A stretch of DNA of 64,000 bases. Source: Pseudomicrostroma phylloplanum. Lineage: Eukaryota > Basidiomycota > Exobasidiomycetes > Microstromatales. Positions 51,916 to 62,681 of this stretch are shown piece after piece. The stretch lies in contig BCHS01000004.1 of NCBI GenBank assembly GCA_039545275.1, positions 945,078 to 1,009,077 on the forward strand, read 5' to 3'. The translations under genes were made by a program, and so were the position numbers. The notes beneath the pieces were generated by a model. It made no database searches, was not told where the DNA came from, and saw only the letters and a program-made list of their open reading frames with translations. Each line of letters begins with the position of its first letter. The stretch's first letter is position 1.

Positions 51916-54900
51916 ATGACCTCGCCTCTCATCTCACGACCATCCACGCCCAAGAGTGCGGGCATTCATGTCACAGCAGGGGGGCCAGCGGCCAATGGGC
52001 GGTACGAGCGTGGCTCCTCGAGCGCCTCGAATACCGGCCCACACTCGTCTCCTCCTGCTGCAACCACTCTTGAAGAAGTCAAGAAGTGGAATGATGGTGA
52101 TGTCGCCGCCTGGCTCAGCTCTCATCGTCTCGCCCATCACGCTCTGACCTTTGCGCACAACGACATTACAGGCCAGGTTCTCCTCGATGTGGACCAGAAT
52201 GCACTCAGGGAGATGGGCATAGTGGCCGTTGGTGACCGCATTCGAGTCTTTTCTGCGATCAAGGCTCTCAAGAAGAGGTGCATCGAGAGCGGACAGGTCA
52301 CCCGGAGCGCAATGCTGCAAGCTCAGGAGAGGGCAGAAGTGTCTCATCGTGCTCAGCTCCAGGCTGAACAGGCCCGCGAGGACGAGAGGCTGATGGAGCT
52401 CTTGAGCCGACCGTACCAGGTCACCCTCCTCCATAAAGATCCGAACGGACACTCAGAGTATCTGAATGGCTCTGCAGGCGACCGCGAAGCCGGGGGATAT
52501 ATCACTGGCCTCGGAGCCCTTGATGGCGCAGCAGCGGCAGCGGCAGCAGGCACAAGAAGCAGTGATAGGGCTCAGGACGAGAGGCGGACCCGACCGAGCT
52601 CGAGACCACCACCCCTCAGACTTTCTGGATCCTCCGCTAGCAACGTTCCTATCACTCCGACCTACCCTAGTCCCGCCCTGCACGGCGCCTTCAACATCAG
52701 CGCTCCACACAGCAATGGTACAGCCACTGGCAATTATGGTCATAGCATCCCTGGGTTTGCTCAGAATCGAGGACTCGGTCCGGGTAGTGGAGGTAGTGGG
52801 ACTTCGTTCGACCATCCCGGAAGTGCCGGCCGTAGCCCTCTGCCCGCGTCGATGAGAAATGGCGAAGGAAGGTTAGACAGTTCAACTGCTGCTACCGCCT
52901 CCGGCCATCCCACTCATCGCAAGACCAATTCGGCATTACCTAGCTTCATGATGACGCAGGCCACACCTGTAGAGGCTGGCATCGTCCCTCGTCAGTTTGG
53001 CAGTCTTGGAGCCCCTGCCGGAAGACCTTCTAATGGATCCCCATACAACAATGCAGGGGGACTCGACCATCAGTCAGGCAACGTGGCTAGGCTGGCGCAT
53101 CAATTCGGCTCGCCCTCTGCACAGAGTCCTACCGGTGGATCATTTGGAGGCAGGCAGACTCGACCGGCTACTGCCGATTCTGCATACGACAGTCATGCTC
53201 GCGTTGCATGGAACACGCACAGTGGAGACAGTTCTCTCAATGCTGGCGGTCCTGGAGCAGCCTCACCGCTGACCCCAATTACGGAAGGCCTGACGCAGTC
53301 ACCGACGACTCCGACCTCTTCTGCCGGTAATGCCCGAGCAGGAGGTAGCGTTCGAGGCGGGAGCAGCTCAGCCCTGCGATACAACAATTACGCTGCCTCT
53401 ACATCCTCGTCTAGCAATGCAGCCTCCTCTACTCTCCGTGGTGGTACTTCCACCTTCTTGAGCCACGATTCCGCCCATCATCCGTCGCTGGAGGATCTCA
53501 GGAGAAAGACGATCAAATTCATCGGCGATGATGGGACCACAAGGATCGTCAATGTCTCAGATTGCACTGATGCGCACGAGGTCCTTGCTAGAGTCTTGAA
53601 AAAGTTCGGAAAGAGTGCTAGCGGGAATACATACCCACCGCCTCAGGGCTCGAGTCCGGCTGTCGAAGGCTCCTTCGACACAGGAGCTGCGGCGGATACT
53701 GAAAAGTATGTCATCGTTGCCGTGTCTCTCGAAGGCCAGACGCGTGATCTCAAGCCCGAAGAGCTACTCGCCATCTGTCACGCTCCACAAACACATGATC
53801 CGCTGAGGGAGCGTGGCTTGATTCTGCGGAAAGTTCCGACTAGTACGTCCTCAAACGACTCTACATCGCGAAGGATTGCGAGGTCGGGCAGAAACAAGCT
53901 TGAAGCTTTCTTTGGCGAAAGAATGCACGACAATCACAATCATGGCCACAGCTCGTCCAACGCTGCTCAATCTGGCGCCCACGCGGGCAGTGGGCCTGGT
54001 ACACCTGCAGAGGGCGACGGTTCTAGCACGACAGTGGGTCAGGTCACCACGGCTGGCAAGAAGATGAACCGAGCCTCGACGGTTTCGATTATGAGTGGCC
54101 TAGGCGCAGGAGCCCTGATGGCAATGGTTGCCGCTGGTCACAGCGTGGGCAACGCCCACAGCTCTCCTACAAGCTCGTCTGCTCGCGGTGGCGCACGCAC
54201 TCCCCCCGAGGTCAACTCGGATAAGGACAGCCGTACCGACGGATCTCAAAAGCCAGGCTCAGGCTCGCTCGTGGCGCTGCCGAGGAAGACCAGGAATTTC
54301 ATGGGCCAGCGTCCTCCGTCCGAACTCATCTCGAGCCACTTGGCTGACTTCTTCCCTGCTACAGAGAAGAGAGTCTTGGAGAGGACCGCGAGGAAGAGCA
54401 TCTATGGGCGGGCTAGCACAAGTTTGAGAAGCAGTAAGCGTGACTCTACTTGGAGCTTCAGAGGCGGCGCAACGGGCGAAGACAACACTCCACCTCCACT
54501 CCCCAAGAAGACTGGCAACGAGGGTGACTTCAGGAGAGGAGCAAAGGATGCGATGAGCTTGAGCTCTCCCCCGGTAGCCAGTGCTCCGACGCTTCCATCC
54601 GTCGTGAGCGGCTCCTCGCTGGATGACTGGAGCAAGAGCATCCAGCAGAGTGTGGGCGGCACTGGCACATCCAGCTCCCGCTTAGAGATTCCCGACGGGT
54701 CGCAGTATGCTTCGCGTCCGCGCAACGTCCGTCAAGCCTCCGACCAATCGTCCGCTCGCGTCTCCCTCGAGTCTACACGCTCACGCAAGTCGTATGGCTC
54801 TCACTTGCGCGCAGCTCGTGGTCCAAGCAGCATGGGTGGCGGCTTCACCTCGTCTTCCACCTCGCTCCGACCTGCAAGCACGCTCAACGATCGCAGTGAT

Positions 54901-56685
54901 GCTGCTTCGATGCTGACTGTCGACGAGATCACCCAGGAGGTGGAGAGCAGACGACTGAGCCAGACGTCCAACGATGCTGCAGGTGATGCAGGAGATGATA
55001 CCTGCGTGGTCGACGGGGACGGTGTTCCAATCCCTATCCGGCCTGCCGCGAGGAGAGGCGGGTCAAGCAGCAGACACAAGAGCAAGCGCGATACGAACAG
55101 CCGCAGTGCAGGAGACAGGACCAGCGTCATAACCCTCGAGGACGACTCTCTCCGCGAAAGGCGCGCCAGTGGAGATGAGGACGGTGACGCTGCTTCGGTC
55201 TTTTCTGGCTCGAGAGCTCAGGGGTCGAGTCCAGCTCCGGCTAGCGTGGTGTTAGAGAGACCAAGTCCTGCCATGGATGTACAGCGACCCCTTCTTTCTT
55301 CGAGCCTCGAGGAGGAGGAGGAGGAGGAGGAAGAAGAAGAGGAGGAGGGCGATGATGACAAGGGAGGCAGCCCCCGCGGTTCGCTCAGCGAATCCTCACT
55401 GCTCGATGACTACGGCGAAGGGGGCGAGGATGACAGCGCCTCGGACGAAGAGGAAGAGGAAGACGAGGATGACGAGGAAGAGGACCAGAAGGCTCTCAGC
55501 ATCAAGGAGGAGGAGGAGGGTGGTGTCGCCGACGGCGCCTCTGCTGATGGGCGCGCCGTTGGTCGCCCCGGAGGCGGCACCACCCCTGCATCTCGTGCTA
55601 CATCTGGCCAAGCGGCTATGGCAAAGAAGGCTTCCTCGAATGGTGCAGCCAAGCAACCCATCAAGTGGATCAAAGGTGCCCTCATCGGCGCAGGCTCCTT
55701 CGGCTCGGTCTATCTGGGTATGAATGCCAAAAATGGTCTGCTGATGGCCGTGAAGCAGGTAGAGCTGCCCTCTGGACAATCGCAGAACGATCAGAAGAAG
55801 AAGAGGATGCTGGATGCTCTCGAGGGCGAGATCGAGCTGCTGAAGACGATTCAACACGAGAACATCGTGCAGTACCTGGACAGCTATGCCGACGGCACCC
55901 ACCTGAACATTTTCCTCGAGTACGTCCCCGGTGGAAGTGTCGTCGCTCTGCTGAGGAACTACGGTGCCTTTGAGGAGCCCCTCGTACGCAACTTTGTCAG
56001 ACAGATCCTGCACGGTCTCTCCTTTCTGCACGGGCAGGACATTGTTCACCGCGACATCAAGGGCGCCAACATCCTCGTTGACAACAAGTCCTGCATCAAA
56101 ATCTCCGACTTTGGAATCTCCAAGAAGGTCGAATCGGACCTGCTGACCAACGCTCGCGCACACCGTCCAAGCCTGCAAGGGTCCGTCTTCTGGATGGCGC
56201 CAGAGGTGGTGAAACAAACGTCGTACAGCCGCAAAGCCGACATCTGGTCTCTGGGCTGTCTCGTCGTGGAGATGATGAGCGGCACACACCCCTGGCCTAA
56301 CCTTAACCAGATGCAAGCCCTCTTCAAGATCGGCAGCTGCGCCAAGCCCAGCTTGCCAGAGGAGATTTCAGAAGAGGCAATCGACTTTCTGGAGAAGACG
56401 TTTGAAATTGACCACGAGAAGCGTCCCACGGCGGATGAGCTGCTGAGGCATCCCTTCATCACCGAGGAGGTCCTGGGTGCCGCCGCCGGGGAGGACGTCG
56501 ACGACAGTGAGGCCGGCACGGGCGAAGTTGCGCTGCAAGAGGGGGAGGTGCAGGGATCTGGAGCGAAAGACGCATCGACGGCAATTCCCGTCGCTGCGCC
56601 TCCCCTCGCCACCAGCGATATCGAGGGCGCAACGGGAGTTTCGAAGAGACGTGATCGGCAGGCCTCGAATGCAAACGAGGGTTGA
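51916..56685 (+). CDS. STE11: MAPKKK, Ste11/Byr2 type (Kpp4/Ubc4-like) with SAM and RA domains
   Basis: Top-tier kinase of the pheromone/filamentation MAPK cascade; the smut orthologue is Kpp4/Ubc4, needed for mating and virulence development. Single exon, 1,589 residues. SAM domain about 51-120 (VKKWNDGDVAAWLSSHRL ... LREMGIVAVGDRIRVFSAI), which binds the Ste50/Ubc2 adaptor in relatives. RA-like domain about 530-640 (KTIKFIGDDGTTRIVNVSD ... ERGLILRKVP). Long Ser-rich linker, then Glu/Asp runs near 1132-1190. Kinase domain about 1250-1515: IGAGSFGSVYLG, Lys1280 (MAVKQVELP), HRD Asp1380 (IVHRDIKGANIL), SDFGISKK, GSVFWMAPEVV. Complete, with all catalytic residues. A disordered tail of about 70 residues follows. 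Confidence 0.94.
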   Translation: MTSPLISRPSTPKSAGIHVTAGGPAANGRYERGSSSASNTGPHSSPPAATTLEEVKKWNDGDVAAWLSSHRLAHHALTFAHNDITGQVLLDVDQNALREMGIVAVGDRIRVFSAIKALKKRCIESGQVTRSAMLQAQERAEVSHRAQLQAEQAREDERLMELLSRPYQVTLLHKDPNGHSEYLNGSAGDREAGGYITGLGALDGAAAAAAAGTRSSDRAQDERRTRPSSRPPPLRLSGSSASNVPITPTYPSPALHGAFNISAPHSNGTATGNYGHSIPGFAQNRGLGPGSGGSGTSFDHPGSAGRSPLPASMRNGEGRLDSSTAATASGHPTHRKTNSALPSFMMTQATPVEAGIVPRQFGSLGAPAGRPSNGSPYNNAGGLDHQSGNVARLAHQFGSPSAQSPTGGSFGGRQTRPATADSAYDSHARVAWNTHSGDSSLNAGGPGAASPLTPITEGLTQSPTTPTSSAGNARAGGSVRGGSSSALRYNNYAASTSSSSNAASSTLRGGTSTFLSHDSAHHPSLEDLRRKTIKFIGDDGTTRIVNVSDCTDAHEVLARVLKKFGKSASGNTYPPPQGSSPAVEGSFDTGAAADTEKYVIVAVSLEGQTRDLKPEELLAICHAPQTHDPLRERGLILRKVPTSTSSNDSTSRRIARSGRNKLEAFFGERMHDNHNHGHSSSNAAQSGAHAGSGPGTPAEGDGSSTTVGQVTTAGKKMNRASTVSIMSGLGAGALMAMVAAGHSVGNAHSSPTSSSARGGARTPPEVNSDKDSRTDGSQKPGSGSLVALPRKTRNFMGQRPPSELISSHLADFFPATEKRVLERTARKSIYGRASTSLRSSKRDSTWSFRGGATGEDNTPPPLPKKTGNEGDFRRGAKDAMSLSSPPVASAPTLPSVVSGSSLDDWSKSIQQSVGGTGTSSSRLEIPDGSQYASRPRNVRQASDQSSARVSLESTRSRKSYGSHLRAARGPSSMGGGFTSSSTSLRPASTLNDRSDAASMLTVDEITQEVESRRLSQTSNDAAGDAGDDTCVVDGDGVPIPIRPAARRGGSSSRHKSKRDTNSRSAGDRTSVITLEDDSLRERRASGDEDGDAASVFSGSRAQGSSPAPASVVLERPSPAMDVQRPLLSSSLEEEEEEEEEEEEEGDDDKGGSPRGSLSESSLLDDYGEGGEDDSASDEEEEEDEDDEEEDQKALSIKEEEEGGVADGASADGRAVGRPGGGTTPASRATSGQAAMAKKASSNGAAKQPIKWIKGALIGAGSFGSVYLGMNAKNGLLMAVKQVELPSGQSQNDQKKKRMLDALEGEIELLKTIQHENIVQYLDSYADGTHLNIFLEYVPGGSVVALLRNYGAFEEPLVRNFVRQILHGLSFLHGQDIVHRDIKGANILVDNKSCIKISDFGISKKVESDLLTNARAHRPSLQGSVFWMAPEVVKQTSYSRKADIWSLGCLVVEMMSGTHPWPNLNQMQALFKIGSCAKPSLPEEISEEAIDFLEKTFEIDHEKRPTADELLRHPFITEEVLGAAAGEDVDDSEAGTGEVALQEGEVQGSGAKDASTAIPVAAPPLATSDIEGATGVSKRRDRQASNANEG

Positions 56686-57349
56686 GAAGATCGCTTAATG
56701 CAGTCGTTTTCCTCAGCTTATGCTACGCCTGGCATGTCGAGCAGGCTTGGACATGATTCCTTACCTCCGTTTGCTGGCTGCTCTCGTGCCTCTGCGAGGC
56801 CATCCTTGACATCCGTAAAATGTATTCCTCCACACCGGCTACTTTGCTGCTCCACGTTCCCCACGGAGGTCTCTCTCTGCACTGGTGTCGCCCCCGTGGG
56901 AAGATGATCGGCCCCCTCTTGCTCTGTCCAGTCTCTCTCATTGCATGTACTACGCCTCCATATCAGACCTTTACATCCCCTCGCTAGAGTGCGACTGAAG
57001 TTTCTTAAGCATCTCCCCTGCACCTGACTCTCCCGGTTGGGAGCGTCGTGTGCACACCCAGGCATGTGCATGTGCGTCGCGTGGTGGGCGTCGTGTGGGG
57101 GGGGGGGGGAGACGCCGTTTGGCCGGACACCGGACGCCAACGTGCAGCTAGAGGTCAGCAACGAACGGCGACCCAGTGGGCCATCTCCCCCCTCCCGCCT
57201 TTGCCGCGCGCCGCCTGGATGTTTCTCCGCACACCGGATGGCATGCATGCCCATCACCAGAAGGGGGAGGGGCGGGTAACCCGGCAAGGAAGCGAGGCTG
57301 AGCTCCTCATGCACAGGAATGGGGTAAATCGTGTGAAAGTTGCTCCCTC

Positions 57350-57665
57350 TGCCTGACCATCGGGTGTAGCCATACTTGGAGACATGCAGGCGTCAAATTC
57401 TAGGGAAAGCCGAGAGACTACCTCCGCCGGACCAAAGCGCCCTCTTGCCAGGAAATGGGTGGTGATTTGCATACCTCACCATCTGGACACATGAATGCGT
57501 GACACATCGGGCCGGGCTGAAGGTCTACCTCTGTCGGACCCACACAGCATTAGCGATATATTGGGTAATGGTTTGCAGATTCTACCATCTTGAAACATAA
57601 TCGCTTAACACGCCGGGGCGGGAAGGTTGCTACCTCCGTCGGAACAAGGTCACAAGGGCAGCGGA
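57350..57665. repeat. Three-copy ~106-bp degenerate tandem repeat
   Basis: Aligned landmarks recur in order. ACCATC begins at 57356, 57478 and 57584. CTACCTCYGYCGGAMC occurs at 57418-57433, 57525-57540 and 57630-57645. GGGT-(x)5-TTTGCA begins at 57457 and 57563. Spacings are 105-107 bases, except 122 for the first ACCATC interval. The rest of each unit is diverged. It lies 270-590 bases upstream of the lipase ATG. Confidence 0.8.
57418..57645 (+). promoter_or_regulatory. Candidate zinc-cluster factor sites (TCCGNCGGA palindromes)
   Basis: Within the repeat, copies 1 and 3 carry TCCGCCGGA and TCCGTCGGA, perfect palindromes with a one-base centre; copy 2 is TCTGTCGGA. Inverted CGG half-sites are typical targets of fungal Zn2Cys6 activators. 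The conserved core amid diverged flanks suggests selection; the link to lipase expression is inferred from position. Confidence 0.4.
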
Positions 57666-57937
57666 GCAAGTGCCTGATCGCGATGCAGCTAGCCATTACA
57701 GTGGAAGGGACACGACCTCTATCCGGCATTCCCATCCCCCCGCGTACGGTGTCTTGTTTAGCTCCTAGACGGGTTACGAAGGTACAAAAGGTGCCGCGGA
57801 GGTCTGAGAGCTAACGACTCCTTTCGCTATCCTCCATCCCATCACTCGTTCTTCCTGCTCACTCGCCTCGGTACCTCCTCCCACATTCTCCTCCACTCGA
57901 CCTCTCCCTCCTTGTCTCGCCAGTCGCTCTCTCCATC

Positions 57938-59404
57938 ATGTTCGGCCAAATACTTGTGGTCGTTCTCTGTTCCCTCCTTGCGCTTCCCTCGTCCACGTCG
58001 GGTGCCGCCTTGAGGCGTGCCGTGTCCGGCTTTCCTGATCCTCTCGTCGATTCCTTCTACTCGCAGCCAGCCAACATTTCGTCGTACGCTCTGGGCGCAA
58101 TCATCGCGCAGCGCTCCACTGTCTCTACCTTCACCGGGGCAACGAGCAACCTGGACCACTCCTACCAGCTAAAGTTTCGCAGTCAGAACTCCCAGAACGA
58201 GCCGATCGCCGCTATCACCACCGTGCTGGTACCCAAGACCAAGACGCTCACCTCTGGAGTGCCCAATCTCCTCAGCTTCTCCAACTTCGAGGACGCGGTA
58301 TCACTCTCGTGCTCCCCTAGCTGGGCTTATGTGGCCAACTCTGGCAGCGCCGCCGCCCTTGCTGCCAACCTCGAAGCTCCCATCGTCAACGGCTGGGCTC
58401 TCACCCAGGGATACTATGTTGTGATTCCTGACCACGAAGGGTGAGTTGCAAGATTCATTGAGCTTCGCTGAGGCGTGCAGCAGCCGAATTGACACGCGAC
58501 GCGCCTGCTCCCGCCAATACGATCCTTCTTCCGCAGTCCGAGCTCCTCCTTCATTGCCGGCAAGAACGGTGGCCACATCACCCTCGACTCTATCCGCGCT
58601 GTTCTCAAGTCTGAGTCCCTCTCCGCCAAGACTCGCATTGGACTGTATGGCTACAGTGGAGGAGCCAATGCCGGTGTCTGGACTTCATCCCTTGCACCTG
58701 GCTACGCTCCTGAGCTCAACTTCGTGGGTGTGAGTCTTGGAGGCACCCCCGTTTCGCCAAGGGATACCTTCTACTTCCTCAACGGCGGTAGCTCCTCTGG
58801 TCTCGCTGGAGCTGGAGCTCTGGGTATTGCCTCTGCTTACCCCGCTGCCAAGGCCTACATCAACACCATCGTCACTGCCAAGGGGAACGCCACTTTTGCC
58901 CAGCTCACCGCCGACGGTGCCTGCGTAAACGTGGTAAACAGCGCCGCACTGGGCAACATCAACTTCTTCAACCTCGTCTCCCCTCCTCATGACTTCCTGG
59001 GCGCTGCTCCCATCAAGTCGGCCCTGCAACTCGAGACTGTGGTACAGGCCGAGGCTTCGTACACTGTGCCCGTGCCGAAGCACCCAGTGTACATGTACCA
59101 CGCCTTGACCGATGAGCTCGTGCCCTTCAACGGCTCCCAGGCCTACGTAGACGAGCAGTGTGCCAAAGGAGCCAACATCCGTCGGAGCGTCTTCCTCCTC
59201 GGAGAGCACATCACCACCGAGTTCCTCGGCATCCCCTCGGCACTCGACTTCCTGGGCAATGCCTTCAAGGGCACATTGGGAAGCGTCATCTGCGGAACTG
59301 AGATCCCTACCATCAGTCTCGGAAGCACAAAGTCGACCAAAATCATCGGCTCGTCTGCTGATGCCAGCCTGCAGGCCAAGGCAAGTGCCGCCTCGTCCTC
59401 TTGA
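57938..59404 (+). CDS. Secreted triacylglycerol lipase, LIP/CalA family
   Basis: Extracellular lipase of the fungal secretory lipase family (Candida LIP, Moesziomyces/Pseudozyma lipase A, Malassezia lipases). Exons 57938-58440 and 58537-59404 give 456 residues, normal for the family. A signal peptide is evident (MFGQILVVVLCSLLALPSS, cleavage near SG-AA at about 23). Nucleophile elbow GYSGG with Ser208; the acidic residue is in HALTDELVPF and the catalytic His in LLGEHITTEF, in the expected order. Family blocks FYSQPANISSYALG and GWALTQGYYVVIPDHEGPSS span the intron. N-glycosylation sites NIS and NAT. The C-terminal ~40 residues are Ser/Lys-rich. Confidence 0.93.
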
Positions 59405-59792
59405 TGAGGCATGAGTCAACCGCCCAGCTCAGCTGTTTCCTTGCACACGTGAAGAAGAGAGGGATGAGCAATGACTTGAGAGACATTCACTACACGCCCC
59501 AAGGAAACCTCGACAAGCAGATCGTCAGATGCATCACCCCTGCTTTTGGTTACGCTTCCTTTGCGCCCCTCCTCTGCCCTCCCCCTCCGCCTTTCGTCAT
59601 CTCTTCGCTTTCGCTTCTGTCTCGCCCTTCTCCATGTCCTGCTGCTCCATCTGTCCCGCCCTTCTTTTTCCCCTTCTTCTCCTTTGCCTATTCTCCTGTC
59701 TGTTTCCTCGCGTCATTGTCCCAATGGAATTCGTTCCGAAAGCAAGCTAAAAGTAGTCTTGATCAAAAAGCGACCGCTCGGTGTGTGTACAC
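59405..59792. other. Intergenic, convergent gene ends
   Basis: 388 pyrimidine-rich bases (plus strand) between the lipase stop and the monooxygenase stop. Nothing recognised beyond untranslated-region-like sequence. Confidence 0.55.
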
Positions 59793-61667
59793 TTACGTCT
59801 TCCTCTTCTTAGTCGCAGAGCCATTCGTTGCGGCCCCCTCAGGGTGGCCGTTCTTCTTCTCATTCTTGCCGTCCTCCTCCTTCTCCTCCTTCTTGTCCCC
59901 GCTCTTGCTACTAGTTCGGTTCTCTCTAACAGCAGCCGGCTGATCCTTGACTCCCTTTGTCCAAGTGAAGCGACGAGCATAATGATCATCCCTGAGGTGT
60001 CTCTGGCCCACTCCGTAGATCTTCTCCCTCGTGGTCAGACCGAGCACCTCTTCACTTCCGAAACCCGCAGGGGGGTGACGCTCTGTCCCGAGGTCCTTGG
60101 GGAGGACCTTCTGCTCCGGCCAGCCTTCCCATCCTCCTTCCTTCGTAGCAGGGTAGTCTTCCCAGACTTTGCCTCTCTTCTGCAGCACAGGTACCACTAG
60201 TTCGATAAAGTCCACGAATGTCCCCGGTGCGATGGCGTATGCCAGATTAAACCCATCCACGCCCGCTTCCTCCACCCAAGCCTGCAATTCATCCGCCACC
60301 CTCTCCGGCGAGCCCACAACGGTAGGTCCCAGCCCCCCAACCTTGATCAGGTTGGCTACAGCAGATTTGGTCCACTTTTGCACTCCGGGGTCCTGCTGCG
60401 CAAATCCCTCAATGGCAGACTTGATCGCGTTGCTGCTCGCAGCCGCTGCACCCCCCGCGGTGCGCAGCTCCTCATCGTCGGCGTACCCGCTGAGGTCTAA
60501 GCCAGTCCATCCGCCAAAGAGGGCAAGAGCGCCTTCCTCGCTGCCGTGCGCGAGATAGTCGTTGTATTTCGCCTGGGCATCGGCGTCCGTCCTGCCCACG
60601 ACGGGACAGAGGAGCGCGAGGACTTTCAGACTCTTGGGGTCTCGACCGGCATCGGCGGCGGCCTTGCGGGCGGCTTGTACGCGGCCCTTGGCTACTTGCA
60701 CGTTGTGCGCTGCAATAAACACGACTTCGGCGTGCTTGCCTGCAAAGGCTAGACCGGGACCGGAGGAGCCGGCTTGGAAGATGACGGGGGTGCGCTGCAG
60801 AGATGGCTCGCAGATGTGCGGGCCAGGGACTTGATAGTTCTGGGCAGTGGCAGGGTGAGGGTGAGGGTGAGGGTCAGAGATCAGCACCACTTGCGTTTCG
60901 GCTTCTCTGTTTCTGGTTGGTCTTGCTCACCTCGCCGACATGGTTAATCTCCTTCACCCTCTCCGCATCGGTAAACACCTTCCTCTCCGCATCCACCTTG
61001 GTCGCGTCCTCCGCCCAACTCCCCTCCCAAAGCTTATAAACCACATCCATATACTCATCCGCCACCTCGTATCTCCTGGCATGCAGCTCCTGGTTCCTAG
61101 CTCCATACTGGCGAGCAGCACTATCGAGGTAGCCAGTAACGACGTTCCAGCCTACGCGACCGTTTGTGAGGTGATCGAGGGTGGAGAAGCGACGCGCGAG
61201 GGTGTAGGGGTGCTCGTAGGAGGTGGTGGCGGTGATCCCGAAGGAGAGATGGCGTGTCACGCTCGCCATGGCTGGGACTGTCAGGGAGGGGTCGATGAGA
61301 CTGTCCCAGGGGCAGGAGAGTAGAGAGTCAGCTCTGTACGCCTCCTTGAGCATCAAAATCAGCACATCTCTCTGTGCTCGCACGCAACTCACGGCACCTG
61401 TGCCCCACTCCTAACAGCCGCCTCTCCCGTGCCACCATACCGATCATAAATCCCCAGCACGTCTGCCTGGAACAGTCCGTCGAACTTTCCCTTCTCGAGC
61501 AGGCGAGCGAGATCAGTCCAAAAGGTGAGACGGTTGTAGTGGTGGGACATGTCCTGTGGGTGGGAGAAGAGACCGGGGGATTGGTGCCCTGAACAGCCCA
61601 TGGCGAAGGCGTAGAGGAGCCAGCGATGGCTGCTGCTGCTGGAGGTGGTATCGGTAGTGGAGGGCAT
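59793..61667 (-). CDS. FMN-dependent monooxygenase, nitrilotriacetate monooxygenase/DszA type (luciferase-like fold)
   Basis: Two-component flavin monooxygenase large subunit that uses reduced FMN supplied by a separate reductase; the substrate is unknown. Exons 61393-61667, 60931-61300 and 59793-60839 give 563 residues. Family landmarks in order: FAMGCSGHQSPGLF, FWTDLARLLEKGKFDGLFQADV, SLTVPAMASVTRHLSFGITA, STSYEHPY-type TTSYEHPYTLARRFSTLDHL, TNGRVGWNVVTGYLDSAARQ, YEVADEYMDVVYKLWEGSW, GPHICEPSLQRTPVIFQAGS, SGPGLAFAGKHAEVVF and GSPERVADELQAW. About 100 extra C-terminal residues are Lys/Glu-rich, ending ATKKRKT, which bacterial relatives lack. Fungal members are often scavengers of sulphonated or aminated compounds; no reductase gene is adjacent. 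Confidence 0.9.
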
Positions 61668-62681
61668 GGTAGCTGCTGTTGGTGGTCAGAGGGGTATCGT
61701 GTACTGGTACGGAAGAAAGAGGGGGACATCTACTTCTTTGGGCTGCCCACCCCTCGCGCTGCCCCTCCTCTCCTTTCATCTGTTCTCCCATGGCCAAGCT
61801 CGTGATCGTGCTACAGTGGTACCATCGTCCGTCACCCATAGCCCTCGGCATCCGCCATCCCCCATCCACCCAACCGACTTCCACCATCCTCCATCTCACT
61901 TGCGTGACCGCCGACCCGAATCTTCCGCACGGGCCACAAACCCTCGGCCCAGGGGTTGCTTTCAATCTCGTGCCGTCTCGTGTGTTGGAACTCCGACTCG
62001 ACGTAGCCACTTCATTTTCATCTACCACAACTGTCACTTCATTCTGCCTTAGTCACCGGTACATTCCCACTGATAACCCTGTTTCCCCCTCAAGTCGAAC
62101 CTCATTCTCGTCACGTGATCTTACCTGTCTAACATCGTGCCGTCCCGACTTTGGATCTCGGCGAATTCTTTGCAGTTCAGCGAGCGGTGAACAGATTACA
62201 TAAGCACTCAGCCCCTCCTTTACCCTCACTGGGCATTGGGTTAGGCTTGCCTGGTTGGCGCGAGACAGACAGCGAGGTGGACAGACAGACAGAGCGAGTG
62301 AGTGTGAGAGTGAGTGAGGTACAATTGATAAGTAAAGCCAAATCAGAATCAGAACCAGAGACAGAGTCAGAGTCAGAGTCGTATGAGATGGACGTAGTGG
62401 TGGGAAAGAAAGTGGGGGGATGTAGAGCCATCTACAGCGCATCGAGTGTATGAGAAGATACAGAAAGTCTTCATTGAGACGTATTGAGACGTAGAGGAGG
62501 AGGTATTAGGCATCGCAGGTTATCGAAGAAGAAGGGAGGATGGGATAGGGACTGGGAGACTTAGGAGACTGGGATCTCCTGATGAGCTTGTGTAGGGCAG
62601 GTCTACCAGAGACTACAGCCATATCGCGTGCGGCCGCCATGCCTTGCTTTGCTGGTCTAGTCGCATCGTGTGGCCCACCCT
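61668..62681. other. Intergenic region, 1.01 kb
   Basis: Monooxygenase promoter and histidine-kinase 3' end (the kinase is transcribed away to the left, stop at 62682). It includes GACA-type repeats (about 62263-62292), GAGT/GTGA repeats (62294-62320) and CAGAGT repeats (62345-62382). No gene accepted. Confidence 0.6.
62263..62382. repeat. Simple-sequence cluster (GACA, GTGA, CAGAGT)
   Basis: Three neighbouring short tandem arrays within 120 bases of noncoding DNA. Confidence 0.8.

Larger units (their letters stand above)
56686..57937. other. Intergenic region, 1.25 kb, lipase upstream
   Basis: Between the MAPKKK stop and the lipase start. It contains a poly-G run at about 57098-57110, and a three-copy ~106-bp degenerate repeat at 57350-57665 (listed separately). 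No gene recognised. Confidence 0.6.
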
